A stretch of DNA of 64,000 nucleotides from Aestuariimicrobium kwangyangense DSM 21549 (GCF_000421525.1 NZ_ATXE01000001.1:1116001-1180000), one strand, 5' to 3'. Shown: positions 44,088 through 53,089, counted from the first letter of the stretch. Made by a program: numbers and translations. Notes: a model not told the origin generated them from the letters alone.

Positions 44088-44889
44088 GACACCTCTCCGC
44101 GTCGCCAAGTACGTGTTCCTGGCCCTGGCGGCCCTGTGTTCGCTGTTCCCGCTCTACTTCATGGTGGTCTCGGCCACCAACACCTCGGCCGACGTGATCG
44201 GTTCGAGGTTGACGCCGGGCGGAGCGCTGATGGACAACATCTCCAAGCTCACCACCCAGCAGAACGTCGGGGCGGCCATGGGCCAGTCGACCATCTACGC
44301 CGTCTCGAGCGCACTGCTCAGCCTGCTGGTCTGTTCGATCGCCGGATATGGCTTCGAGATCTACCACTCGAAGCACAAGGACAGGCTGATGGGCCTGCTG
44401 CTCTTGACCATGATGATCCCGTTCGCGGCCACCATGATCCCGTTGTTCCGCATGTTCGCGAACCTCAACATGGTCTCGACCCTGCCCGCCGTGGTCCTGC
44501 CCACCATCGCGACACCGTTCCTGATCCTGCTGTTCCGGCAGTCGGCTCGCAGCTTCCCCACCGAGATCATCGAGGCCGCCCGCCTCGACGGACTGAGTGA
44601 GCTGTCGATCTTCTTCCGGATGTTCCTGCCCACCATGCGTGCCACCTACGCCGCGGCCGCGGTGATCACGTTCATGGCCGCGTGGAACAACTTCCTGTGG
44701 CCCAAGGTGATCCTGGTCGACCAGACCTTCCGCACCATGCCGATGCTGGTGGCGAGCCTCACCTCGGGTTACGTCACCGACTACGGGGTGCTGATGCTCG
44801 CCGTGTTGTTGGCCTCCCTGCCCACCATGTTCCTCTTCCTCGTCCTTCAGCGGAGCTTCGCCGAAGGCATCACCGGAGCCGTCAAGTGA
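44080..44889 (+). CDS. Sugar ABC transporter permease (MalG/LacG type)
   Basis: A 269-residue permease with six predicted helices. The EAA loop is EAARLDGLSELSIFFRMFLPTM and the terminal segment ends ERSFAEGITGAVK-like, as in the MalG group. The GTG at 44080 is preferred because AAGGTGG lies nine bases upstream; an in-frame GTG three codons earlier is too close to that site. The start overlaps the previous gene by eight bases and the stop overlaps lacZ by four (GTGA). Confidence 0.92.
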   Translation: MTKTPLRVAKYVFLALAALCSLFPLYFMVVSATNTSADVIGSRLTPGGALMDNISKLTTQQNVGAAMGQSTIYAVSSALLSLLVCSIAGYGFEIYHSKHKDRLMGLLLLTMMIPFAATMIPLFRMFANLNMVSTLPAVVLPTIATPFLILLFRQSARSFPTEIIEAARLDGLSELSIFFRMFLPTMRATYAAAAVITFMAAWNNFLWPKVILVDQTFRTMPMLVASLTSGYVTDYGVLMLAVLLASLPTMFLFLVLQRSFAEGITGAVK

Positions 44890-47800
44890 CTTCTGAATCC
44901 CCCCGTTCCCACGACACCTCACCCACCACGCCCCTTGACATGGCGCGGCTCTCCGATCCCGGGTGGTTCGCCGAGTCGACGCTGGCGCCGCACTCCGACC
45001 ACCGCGTGTTCGCGTCGGCCGACGAGGCCCAACTGCAGCAGAGCTCGCTGGTGACCAGCCTCGACGGCGTGTGGAAGTTCCACTACGCCAAGAATCCCGC
45101 TGGTGCACCCAGCGGGTTCCAGGCGTCCGGGTACGACACCTCCAGCTGGGACGACATCGCCGTCCCCGGCCACATCCAGATGCAGGGCTACGACCGTCCG
45201 CAGTACGTCAACACCCAGTACCCCTGGGACGGGCACGAGACCCTCGAGCCCGGGCAGGCGCCGCAGCGTTTCAACCCGGTCGCCAGCTATGTCACCGAGG
45301 TGTCCTTGGACGAGCCGTTGGCCCCCGGGGAGCGGGTCTCCGTCACCTTCCATGGCGCGGAGAGTGGCCTGGCCGTCTGGTTGAACGGGCAGTGGATCGG
45401 ATGGTCCACAGACTCGTTCACCCCCTCGGAGTTCGACCTCACGCCGGCCTGGCATGAGGGCACCAACAAGCTCGCCGTACAGGTGTTCAAGTTCACCTCG
45501 CAGTCATGGCTCGAGGACCAGGACTTCTACCGCTTCTCGGGTCTCTTCCGCTCGGTGGAGCTCAACCGACGTCCGGTGGCCCACCTTCGCGACCTGGCGG
45601 TCACCACCGAACTGTCGGACTCCTTCGACCGGGCCACGGTCGTCGTCCGGCCCGACCTCGAGGGCGAGGGCAGCCTCGTGCTGACCCTCGAAGGGGTGGG
45701 TGAGCTCACCGACCAGGGTGACGGTCGGTGGTCGATCGTCGTCGAGCAGCCCCAGTTGTGGAGCGCCGAGCGTCCCCACCTGTACGACCTGACCGTGCAG
45801 GTGCTCGACCCCTCCGGAGCGGTGGTCGAGTACGTGCCCACCACCGTGGGCGTGCGTCGGTTCGAGATCGTCGATGCCCAGATGCTGATCAATGGCCAGC
45901 GGATCGTGTTCAACGGCGTCAACCGCCACGACTTCGGCCTCGACGGGCGCGCCGTCTCGCGTGAACAACTCGAGGCCGACGTGCTGTTGCTGAAACGCAA
46001 CAACGTCAACGCCGTGCGTACCAGCCACTACCCCAACACCAGCGCGCTGTACGAGCTGTGTGACCGGCACGGGCTCTATGTGATCGACGAGATGAACCTC
46101 GAGACCCACGGCCTGTGGGACGACATCAACCGCGGAGGACGCACCATCGAGCAGGCCGTGCCGGGGGACGACCCGCTGTGGCTTCCCCCGCTGAAGTTCC
46201 GGGCCGAGAACATGCTGCAGCGCGACAAGAACCACCCCAGCGTGCTCATCTGGTCGTGCGGCAACGAGTCCTTCGGGGGCAGCAACCTGCTGCAGGTCTC
46301 GCGCCTGTTCAAGGAACTCGACCCCACTCGTCCGGTGCACTACGAGGGTGTGCACTGGGACCCGCGTCTGCCGGAGACCACCGACATCACCAGTCAGATG
46401 TACACCCCGGCCGCGACGGTCGAGGAGTACCTCAAGGAGCACCGCGAGAAGCCCTTCATCCTGTGCGAGTACGCCCACTCGATGGGCAACTCGTTCGGTG
46501 CGGTCGACAAGTACGTCGACCTGGCGTGGCGCGAACCGCTGTTCCAGGGGTCGTTCATCTGGGACTTCGCCGACCAGGCCATCGCATTGACCGATCGGCA
46601 CGGCAAGGAGTTCTTCGGGTACGGCGGCGACTGTGGCGAGGCCCCGCACGACTCCGACTTCTCGGGCAACGGCATCGTCTTCGCCGACCGCACCCCGAAG
46701 CCTGCGCTGCAGGCCGTCAAGGCGCTGTACGCCCCGTTCGTGGTCGAGGTGTCGGAGGGGGAGTTCACCCTCACCAATCGCAACCTGTTCGTCGACTCCT
46801 CGCAGTTCGACATCGTGGTCAGCGTGTTGCGGGAGGGACGGGAGGTGGCTCGAGCCACCGTCGTCACTGCCGTCGCACCCCTGCAGAGTGAGACGTACCC
46901 GCTGCCGTTGGAGCTTCCCAGGGTCCCCGGTGAGTACGTGGTCGAGGTGTCGGTGAGGCTGCGTCAGGCCACCGGCTGGGCCGAGGCTGGTCACGAGATC
47001 GCGTTCGGCCAGGGCGTGCGGACCGTGGACGGTGCTCCGGCCCCGCGCCGCGGCGACGCCCCTGAGGTGGTGGCGGGCATCCACAACATCGGTGTGCGGG
47101 GGAAGCACTTCCTGGCGCTGTTCTCGCGGATCGGTGGGGGACTGTTGTCCTACCGCTACGGGCTCACCCCCGACGGCGGCCACGAACTGCTCGACAGCGT
47201 TCCTCGTCCGAACTTCTGGCACGCCCCCACCTCGAACGAGCGCGGCTGGGGCATGCCCTTCCGTGACGGCTGCTGGAAGCTGGCCTCTAGCCATGCTCGT
47301 CCCAAGGCAGGCTTGGACAACCCGAGCGTCGAGGTCGTGGACGACCGGGCTGTCGTGACCTACGTGTACGAGTTGCCGCTCGGGTCGGCAGCGGCAGGGG
47401 TGGGCGAGTGCACCGTGGCGTATGCCGTCGCGGGTGACGGGCACATCCGCGTGACCGTCGAACTCACCCCTCACGCCGACCTGCCGGACGCCCCGGAGTT
47501 CGGCATGCAGCTGACCACCAGTGCCGATTTCGACAGGCTGACCTGGTACGGCGACGGCCCCGACGAGACCCAGGTCGACCGTCGACAGGGTGCACGGTTG
47601 GGGGTGCACCGGGCGAAGGTTGCTGACCTGCTGACCCCGTACCTGCGTCCCCAGGAGGCGGGCAACCGCACCGGGGTGCGCTGGGCGACGGTGACCGACG
47701 TGCACGGACGAGGCCTGCGGCTCGACGCGGAGGTGCCGATGGAGCTGTCGGTGCTGCCGTGGACGCCGGCCCAGATCGAGGCGAGCGACCATCACGTCGA

Positions 47801-47957
47801 CCTGCCGCCCATCCAGCACACGGTCATTCGTCCGGCGTTGAAGCGTCGCGGAGTGGCCGGTGACGACTCGTGGGGGGCCATGACCCACCCCGAGTACCGA
47901 CTGCCCGCCGGAGAGAGGCTGAGCTTCACCTTCGGGTTCCAAGGGGTGCTGCGCTGA
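44886..47957 (+). CDS. lacZ: Beta-galactosidase, GH2 family
   Basis: A 1023-residue enzyme, essentially the length of E. coli LacZ, hydrolysing lactose and other beta-galactosides in the cytoplasm. The N-terminal sugar-binding part has YVNTQYPWDGHE. The catalytic barrel has the acid/base Glu461 in WSCGNESFGG and the nucleophile Glu528 in LCEYAHSMGN. The C-terminal beta-galactosidase small-chain domain has the MQLTTSADFDRLTWYGDGPDE-type block. It is the last gene of the operon and starts at GTG 44886, overlapping the permease stop. Its position identifies the transported sugar as a beta-galactoside. Confidence 0.94.
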   Translation: MTSESPRSHDTSPTTPLDMARLSDPGWFAESTLAPHSDHRVFASADEAQLQQSSLVTSLDGVWKFHYAKNPAGAPSGFQASGYDTSSWDDIAVPGHIQMQGYDRPQYVNTQYPWDGHETLEPGQAPQRFNPVASYVTEVSLDEPLAPGERVSVTFHGAESGLAVWLNGQWIGWSTDSFTPSEFDLTPAWHEGTNKLAVQVFKFTSQSWLEDQDFYRFSGLFRSVELNRRPVAHLRDLAVTTELSDSFDRATVVVRPDLEGEGSLVLTLEGVGELTDQGDGRWSIVVEQPQLWSAERPHLYDLTVQVLDPSGAVVEYVPTTVGVRRFEIVDAQMLINGQRIVFNGVNRHDFGLDGRAVSREQLEADVLLLKRNNVNAVRTSHYPNTSALYELCDRHGLYVIDEMNLETHGLWDDINRGGRTIEQAVPGDDPLWLPPLKFRAENMLQRDKNHPSVLIWSCGNESFGGSNLLQVSRLFKELDPTRPVHYEGVHWDPRLPETTDITSQMYTPAATVEEYLKEHREKPFILCEYAHSMGNSFGAVDKYVDLAWREPLFQGSFIWDFADQAIALTDRHGKEFFGYGGDCGEAPHDSDFSGNGIVFADRTPKPALQAVKALYAPFVVEVSEGEFTLTNRNLFVDSSQFDIVVSVLREGREVARATVVTAVAPLQSETYPLPLELPRVPGEYVVEVSVRLRQATGWAEAGHEIAFGQGVRTVDGAPAPRRGDAPEVVAGIHNIGVRGKHFLALFSRIGGGLLSYRYGLTPDGGHELLDSVPRPNFWHAPTSNERGWGMPFRDGCWKLASSHARPKAGLDNPSVEVVDDRAVVTYVYELPLGSAAAGVGECTVAYAVAGDGHIRVTVELTPHADLPDAPEFGMQLTTSADFDRLTWYGDGPDETQVDRRQGARLGVHRAKVADLLTPYLRPQEAGNRTGVRWATVTDVHGRGLRLDAEVPMELSVLPWTPAQIEASDHHVDLPPIQHTVIRPALKRRGVAGDDSWGAMTHPEYRLPAGERLSFTFGFQGVLR

Positions 47958-48005
47958 TCTGAGCCGGGTCGATCTGGCCCCGTTGGTGGCTGGTCGCCCG
48001 TGATG

Positions 48006-48076
48006 CATGTGGCTGGCGTTCCTCCGCTTGGCTGGTGTTCTGAACGCCAGCCATGCGGAGGAGCGCCAGCCACGTG
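48006..48076. repeat. 71-bp near-perfect palindrome downstream of lacZ
   Basis: GTGGCTGGCGTTCCTCCGC on the left pairs with GCGGAGGAGCGCCAGCCAC on the right. An inner arm TTGGCTGGTGTT pairs with AACGCCAGCCAT across a CTG loop. The motif GGCTGGCGTTC thus occurs four times, twice in each orientation, giving one long cruciform or hairpin with few mismatches. It may end the lac message from both sides or be a REP-like mobile palindrome. Confidence 0.8.
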
Positions 48077-48125
48077 TGCGTTTCGGGGGCAGATGCATGG
48101 GGGATGAGTGCTTGAGGCTTCATCA

Positions 48126-48201
48126 GTTGACCCGAGTCAACCATCGGCGTATCGTTGACGCCGGTCAACCTTTGACACGCATCAAATATTGATTCAATCA
48201 A
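48126..48201. promoter_or_regulatory. Array of four MarR-type operators
   Basis: Four successive inverted repeats precede the MFS gene: GTTGACCCGAGTCAAC (48126-48141), GTTGACGCCGGTCAAC (48154-48169), TTTGACACGCATCAAA (48171-48186) and TTGATTCAATCAA (48189-48201). The shared pattern is TTGAC-n4-GTCAA, close to MarR-family sites. The downstream MarR gene is the likely ligand-responsive repressor. Confidence 0.7.
48127..48155 (+). promoter_or_regulatory. Candidate promoter of the MFS/marR operon
   Basis: TTGACC (48127-48132) and TATCGT (48150-48155) are separated by exactly 17 bases. The first operator covers the -35 and the second touches the -10, as expected for repression. Confidence 0.5.
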
Positions 48202-48217
48202 CGAAAAGAAGAAGCCT

Positions 48218-49939
48218 GTGTCCCAGACATCCCCGGCGGCCGCCACCAGCGGTGCCCCCACCCCGGACAGTGACATCTCGGCGCCCATGAGCCACCGAGG
48301 TGTGCTCGAGGCGCTGACCGGCCTGTTGCTCGGCATGTTCGTCTCGATGCTCGCCTCGACCGTGGTGTCGAGTTCCCTGCCCGTGATCGTGCACGACCTG
48401 GCCGGGACTGAGCGGGACTACACCTGGGTGATCACCGCCATGCTGCTCACCAGCGCCATCAGCACCCCGGTCTGGGGCAAGCTGGCCGACCTGTTCAACC
48501 GCAAGGTGCTGTTCCAGATCGCCATCATCGTCTTCGTGCTCGCCAGCGCCACCGCCGGATTCGCGCAGAACCCGGGGATGATGATCGCTTCCCGCGCCGT
48601 GCAGGGCCTGGGAGCGGGCGGTCTTGCCGCGCTCAGCCAGGTGATCATGGCCGACATCATCAGCCCCCGCGACCGCGGGCGCTACATGGGCCTGTTCGGC
48701 GCGGTGATGGCCGTCTCCACCGTCGGCGGACCGCTGCTCGGCGGAGTCATCACCGACAGCCTGGGCTGGCGCTGGAACTTCTTCGTCGCCCTGCCCGTGG
48801 CCGTGCTGGCCCTGATCATGGTGCAGCTCACCCTGCACCTTCGTCCCAACCAGCAACGCAAGGTGAGCATCGACCACGCCGGCATCGTGCTGTTGGGGAC
48901 CAGCGTCTCCCTGCTTCTCATCTGGGTCACCAACGCGGGCCACGACTACGGCTGGTGGTCGTTCACGACCGCCTGGATGGTGGGCGGCGCCCTGATCGCT
49001 GCGATCGCCTTCGTGGTCGTCGAACTGCGCTCGTCCGAACCCCTCATCCCGCTCAGCCTGTTCCGCAGCCGCACCTTCTCGCTGTCGGTGCTGGCCTCGA
49101 TCGCCACCGGCATCGCCATGTTCGGTTCGTCGGTCTTCCTCAGCCAGTACATGCAGTTGGCCCGCGGAGCCAGCCCCACCATGGCGGGCGTCATGACCAT
49201 CCCGATGGTCGCCGGGCTGCTGCTCAGCTCGATGGTGGTCGGCCAGTTGATCAGCCGCTACGGCATCTGGAAGCCGTACGTGGTCGCCGGTTCTGTGTCC
49301 CTCATCGCCGGCCTCTACCTGCTGACGACGATCCACTACGACACCAACTTCTGGCTCGTCTCGATCTACATGTTCCTGATGGGTGCAGGCGTGGGCATGA
49401 CGATGCAGAACCTGGTGCTCGTGGTGCAGAACACCACCGGGGCCTCGTTGATCGGCGTCGCCAGTTCGGGGGTCACCTTCTTCCGCAGCCTCGGCGGCAC
49501 CATCGGTGTCTCGGTGATGGGAGCCGCCATGGCAACGCGGACCGCATCGTTGGCGCAATCGCGTCAGTCCGACATCGGGGTTGCCCTGAAGAGTCTGGGT
49601 GAGCAGGGCGGCTACTGGGCGCAGCAACTGGCCAGTGGCGCCGTGCCCCGGGTCTCCGAGATGCCTCCCGCCCTGCGGGTGGTCCTCGAGGACATCTACT
49701 CCGGCGGGATCACGCACTCCTTCTGGATCGCCGTGCCGGTGGCCGCGGTCAGTCTGGTGGCCGTGTTGTTGCTACCCAACGCCCCGCTGACACGGATGAC
49801 GGCCGCCGAGCGCCGTGACGCCGGCGAGCGGGACCTCGCCGTGGTCTCGGTTCCCCAGGGCATGGAGGTGCTCGACCATGAGGCGAGCCCCACCCCGGTG
49901 CTCGTCGAGGACGACGACTCTGACAGGCTGAAGGTGTGA
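48218..49939 (+). CDS. MFS drug exporter, DHA2-like 14-helix family
   Basis: A 573-residue proton-coupled efflux pump with about 14 hydrophobic segments, as in the EmrB/QacA group. It has VITAMLLTSAISTPVWGKLADLF after the first helices and the antiporter motif C-like MGLFGAVMAVSTVGGPLLGGV. It starts at GTG 48218 with AAAAGAAGAAG upstream. The C-terminal ~45 residues are a soluble acidic tail. It overlaps marR by four bases. Repression by the MarR protein and release by a toxic ligand is the expected control. Confidence 0.9.
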   Translation: MSQTSPAAATSGAPTPDSDISAPMSHRGVLEALTGLLLGMFVSMLASTVVSSSLPVIVHDLAGTERDYTWVITAMLLTSAISTPVWGKLADLFNRKVLFQIAIIVFVLASATAGFAQNPGMMIASRAVQGLGAGGLAALSQVIMADIISPRDRGRYMGLFGAVMAVSTVGGPLLGGVITDSLGWRWNFFVALPVAVLALIMVQLTLHLRPNQQRKVSIDHAGIVLLGTSVSLLLIWVTNAGHDYGWWSFTTAWMVGGALIAAIAFVVVELRSSEPLIPLSLFRSRTFSLSVLASIATGIAMFGSSVFLSQYMQLARGASPTMAGVMTIPMVAGLLLSSMVVGQLISRYGIWKPYVVAGSVSLIAGLYLLTTIHYDTNFWLVSIYMFLMGAGVGMTMQNLVLVVQNTTGASLIGVASSGVTFFRSLGGTIGVSVMGAAMATRTASLAQSRQSDIGVALKSLGEQGGYWAQQLASGAVPRVSEMPPALRVVLEDIYSGGITHSFWIAVPVAAVSLVAVLLLPNAPLTRMTAAERRDAGERDLAVVSVPQGMEVLDHEASPTPVLVEDDDSDRLKV

Positions 49940-50400
49940 ACACCCAGACCGCGGCGACGGGCGGCCGCGAACGCGCGGTCGCCCGACTCGAGGGCGCCAT
50001 GGAAGACCTCACCCGCCAGATCCGCACGTACTACGGCGTGGTCGCCCAACGGGTGGCGCCCGGACTGCAGCCAGCCACCTTCAAGGTGCTCACCACGATC
50101 GACCGGATGGCTCCCGTCTCGGTCTCCGCCCTGGCCGATGCCCTGCAGGCCGACAAGGGACAGATCAGTCGCGCGATCACCGAGCTCGAGGGACGAGGGC
50201 TGGTGCGCCGCGCCTTCGACCCGGGGGACGCGCGGGTGCGCATGATCGCCCCCACCGATGAGGCGAAGCAGAAGTTGGTCGAGGCCCGCAGTCCTTTCCA
50301 CCTGCTCCTGCAGGAAGCCCTCGAGGAGTGGGGGGTCGAGGAGGTCGACCAGTTCGCCGACCTGCTCGCCAAGCTCAGCGGGACGATCCGGGCTCGCTGA
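49936..50400 (+). CDS. MarR family transcriptional regulator
   Basis: A 154-residue winged-helix regulator. The recognition region reads VSVSALADALQADKGQISRAITELEGRGLVRR and the wing contains DPGDARVRMIAPTDE. It starts at GTG 49936 inside the MFS stop. It probably binds the four repeats upstream of the MFS gene and so autoregulates the operon. Its 3' end overlaps that of the convergent alkA by 26 bp. Confidence 0.9.
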   Translation: MNTQTAATGGRERAVARLEGAMEDLTRQIRTYYGVVAQRVAPGLQPATFKVLTTIDRMAPVSVSALADALQADKGQISRAITELEGRGLVRRAFDPGDARVRMIAPTDEAKQKLVEARSPFHLLLQEALEEWGVEEVDQFADLLAKLSGTIRAR

Positions 50401-51370
50401 GCGACGTCCCGGCGGGGTTCGGACGACCCCTCGGGGCGGGCACCTCTGGCCGTGGATGGGCCGACGCCCACAGTCGGCAGGCGGCATAACTTCGCCAGGG
50501 ATGCCACTGCGCCGAGGCACTGGCTGCGTCGAACCGGCCCCGTTCGTCGGTGAAACCCTCGGCCATCAGCAGGCGGCGCAACACGGCGTCGCTGGCCGGG
50601 AAGGCATTGACCTCGTGACCCACCCGGATGGCGAGGTAGTCCAAGGTCCAGGGCCCGACCCCTGTGACTGCACCGAGCTGGCCCCGGGACGGCACCGCCC
50701 CGGCGGCGGCCGCGAACAGTTCGGCGACGGCCCGGACCGTCCGAGCCCGGGCACCGGTGAGGCCGACGGTCTCGTGGACCTGCTCGACCGGAGCCTCGGC
50801 GATCACCGCCGGGTCAGGGAACGGGCGAAGATCACCGCCTCGGACCTCGGGCGAGTACCGCTGCACGAGGCGGCCGGTGAACAGTCGCGCCGCTGCCAGC
50901 GACACCTGCTGCCCGACCACGGTCATGCAGGTCGCCTGCCACGGATCGGCGAACCGCGTCACCCGTATCCCGGGCCGGTCTCGTACCTGCTCACGGAACA
51001 CAGGATGAGCTCCCAGCGCGCCGTCGATGGTGCCGAGGTCGGCGGCCAGGTCGAACCAGTCCGCGACCCGTGAGGTGATCTCCTGCGCCCATCGGTTCTC
51101 ATCGGGCCGGCTCGGGGCGTCCGCGGCGTCGCCCGACCCGTCGGCTCCGCTCTGGTCAGCGCCCAGCACCCAGGTGGCGCCACCGTCGTCCAGGATCACG
51201 CGGAGCGGTCGCCACCGACCGCCGACCCGGTGGAGTCGGGTGAAGCTGCCGTCGGCGAGGTCAACCCGGTCGACACCGGCGACACTGTGGGCGGCGAGCG
51301 TCCCCAGTGCGGCATGCCGGTCGAAGGCACCGTTCGCGGGCACCCGCCCCGTGAGCAGGGCAGAGGTCAT
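50375..51370 (-). CDS. alkA: DNA-3-methyladenine glycosylase II (AlkA type)
   Basis: Base-excision glycosylase removing alkylated purines. The 331-residue protein has an AlkA-like N-terminal domain and a HhH-GPD domain: DPWQATCMTVVGQQVSLAAA, then the helix-hairpin-helix LGAVTGVGPWTLDYLAIRV with catalytic Asp in FPASDAVLRRLL. There is no N-terminal Ada or AraC domain. It is the last gene of the alkylation-repair operon, two bases after alkB. Confidence 0.9.
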   Translation of the reverse strand: MTSALLTGRVPANGAFDRHAALGTLAAHSVAGVDRVDLADGSFTRLHRVGGRWRPLRVILDDGGATWVLGADQSGADGSGDAADAPSRPDENRWAQEITSRVADWFDLAADLGTIDGALGAHPVFREQVRDRPGIRVTRFADPWQATCMTVVGQQVSLAAARLFTGRLVQRYSPEVRGGDLRPFPDPAVIAEAPVEQVHETVGLTGARARTVRAVAELFAAAAGAVPSRGQLGAVTGVGPWTLDYLAIRVGHEVNAFPASDAVLRRLLMAEGFTDERGRFDAASASAQWHPWRSYAACRLWASAHPRPEVPAPRGRPNPAGTSLSEPGSSR

Positions 51371-51372
51371 GG

Positions 51373-52023
51373 TCAGCCGTCCAGCCCGGTCATGCGCAAC
51401 GTGATGTTGATCCGTCCTCGCTCGAGCCCGCACCCTTTCGGTGCCGTGCCGGGGTGCACCTTCGTGACGCCGTGGAAGGCCAGTCGGGAGGGCCCACCGA
51501 ACACGAACAGGTCACCGGAGGCCAGCAGCACGTCGTGATGGGGACGTTTGCGGTTCACCGCCGTGCCGATCCTGAAGGTGCAGGTGTCACCGATCGACAG
51601 CGAGACCACGGGAGCGGGGGAGCGTTCGTCCTTGTCCTGGTGCATGCCCATGCGGGCGTCGTCGTCATAGAAGTTCACCAGGGCGGTGTCGGGCTGGTAG
51701 CCGTCGCCGGCGCGGGGCTCACCCGTGGCATCGACCAGTGCCTTCTGGCCGAGGCGCACCAGCCAGTCGGGGAAGTCGAGCACCCTGTTGCCGTTCACGT
51801 CTACGGCCTCGCGGGTGTACGCATAGGGCCTCCAGTGCCACCCCAGACAGACCGTGCGCACGCTCATCTCGTGGCCCCGGACGGTGGCCGCCCTCGGCGG
51901 CACCGGGCCCGCCGTCCAGCGGTCGTACTGCCCCGCCAGCCAGCGTTGCTGGTCGAGCGTCAGCCAGCCCGGCACATGATGGGCCCCGTCAGGCAGGACG
52001 GGGCCCAGCAGGCTCTCGCTCAT
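51373..52023 (-). CDS. alkB: AlkB-type 2-oxoglutarate/Fe(II) dioxygenase
   Basis: Oxidatively demethylates 1-methyladenine and 3-methylcytosine in DNA. The 216-residue protein has the Fe ligands His-x-Asp in RMGMHQDKDE and the distal His in LAFHGVTKV. The 2-oxoglutarate Arg is in RINITLRMTG. NFYDDDARMGMH is the usual AlkB strand. The ATG at 52023 overlaps the ogt stop as ATGA. Confidence 0.93.
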   Translation of the reverse strand: MSESLLGPVLPDGAHHVPGWLTLDQQRWLAGQYDRWTAGPVPPRAATVRGHEMSVRTVCLGWHWRPYAYTREAVDVNGNRVLDFPDWLVRLGQKALVDATGEPRAGDGYQPDTALVNFYDDDARMGMHQDKDERSPAPVVSLSIGDTCTFRIGTAVNRKRPHHDVLLASGDLFVFGGPSRLAFHGVTKVHPGTAPKGCGLERGRINITLRMTGLDG

Positions 52024-52607
52024 CGGCGCTCCAGGTCGAGCAGCCATCGCTTGGCCTCGAGGCCACCGCGGTAACCGCCCAGCGAACCGTCGGTGCGCAG
52101 CACTCGGTGGCAGGGCACCACCACGGGAATCGGGTTCGTGGCGCAGGCGGTTCCGACGGCGCGCACCGCTGCCGGGTTGCCGACGTGCTCGGCCACCTGC
52201 TTGTAGGTCTCGGTGCGCCCGTGGCCGATGCTGGGAAGGTAGCGCTGCACCGTCTGTCTGAACCCCGACGACAGCGAGTGGTCGAGCTCCAGGTCGAACT
52301 CGTGTCGGGTGCCGCAGAAGTACTCATCGAGTTCGGACGCGGCCCGGTCGAGCCGGGCGGGGGCGGCGAGCACCCGTGGACCGAGCCGGTCCGCCAGGAC
52401 GGTGAGCACCGCGTCGAAGTCCTCGGTCGCGAAGGCGACCCGGACGAGCCCCCGGGCGGTGGCCGCCAGCAGCAGCGGACCCAGGGGGGAGTCCACGGTG
52501 CGGTAGGCCACCTCGATCATCTGGCGTCGATCGGCCTCGTCGGCCAGGCGGGCGAGCAGCCCGTCGAGTTCGTGGTCGACCGGGAAGAGGGTGCTGTCGA
52601 GGGTCAT
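52020..52607 (-). CDS. ogt: Methylated-DNA-protein cysteine methyltransferase
   Basis: Suicide repair protein transferring O6-alkyl groups from guanine to its own cysteine. The 195-residue protein has an N-terminal ribonuclease-like domain (RTVDSPLGPLLLAATARG) and a DNA-binding domain with TETYKQVAEHVGNPAAVRAVGTA. The active site is VVVPCHRVL, followed by GSLGGYRGGLEAKRWLLDLE. It is full length, unlike the shortened homolog two genes upstream. The start overlaps the sigma-factor stop (ATGA). Confidence 0.94.
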   Translation of the reverse strand: MTLDSTLFPVDHELDGLLARLADEADRRQMIEVAYRTVDSPLGPLLLAATARGLVRVAFATEDFDAVLTVLADRLGPRVLAAPARLDRAASELDEYFCGTRHEFDLELDHSLSSGFRQTVQRYLPSIGHGRTETYKQVAEHVGNPAAVRAVGTACATNPIPVVVPCHRVLRTDGSLGGYRGGLEAKRWLLDLERR

Positions 52608-53089
52608 GAGGTGCCTGTCTGGGGTAGCTGCGTCTGGCGCAGTCGTCGGATGCCGTCGGCAGCAGCACGGCGCACGGACTCAGGGCTGCCACCGATCAGC
52701 GCCGCTGTCTCCGCGTGTGGCAGACCACCGAGGTGGTGGTAGGCCACGGCCAGCCGTTGTCGTTCCGGAAGGGCTGCGACGGCCTGCCAGAGCAGGTGGT
52801 CGTGCTCTCCCGGATTGCCCCAGGACGACGTCTGTTCGGGCAGGGCCTCCGTGGGGACTGGTCGCCGCGCCCGGGCACGGGTGATGTCGATCGCCTTGCG
52901 CTGAGCCACCCGCACGAGCCATGCCTGCAGGTTGGTGCCGTCGTCGAGGGTCGGCCACACCTCGAGGGCGGCCAAGAAGGTTGCTGACCAGGCGTCCTCG
53001 GCGTCACCGCCGGGGCCGAGCACGGCGCGACAGACCCGCAGCACGGTGGGACCGTGCTCACGGACGGCGTGGTCGAAGGGCTGTCTCAT
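52604..53089 (-). CDS. ECF-like RNA polymerase sigma factor
   Basis: A 161-residue group IV sigma factor. Region 2 reads LGPGGDAEDAWSATFLAALEVWP, with an aromatic-rich melting segment. Region 4 reads LPERQRLAVAYHHLGGLPHAETAALIGGSPESVRRAA, an HTH. No anti-sigma gene is adjacent. It sits inside a run of DNA-alkylation repair genes with ATGA overlaps on both sides, so it probably directs the operon or wider alkylation response. The trigger is unknown. Confidence 0.85.
   Translation of the reverse strand: MRQPFDHAVREHGPTVLRVCRAVLGPGGDAEDAWSATFLAALEVWPTLDDGTNLQAWLVRVAQRKAIDITRARARRPVPTEALPEQTSSWGNPGEHDHLLWQAVAALPERQRLAVAYHHLGGLPHAETAALIGGSPESVRRAAADGIRRLRQTQLPQTGTS

Noticed and set aside
45504-48098. 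864-codon minus-strand open frame opposite lacZ
   Set aside because: Shadow of lacZ; it passes through the 71-bp palindrome and has no domain features.
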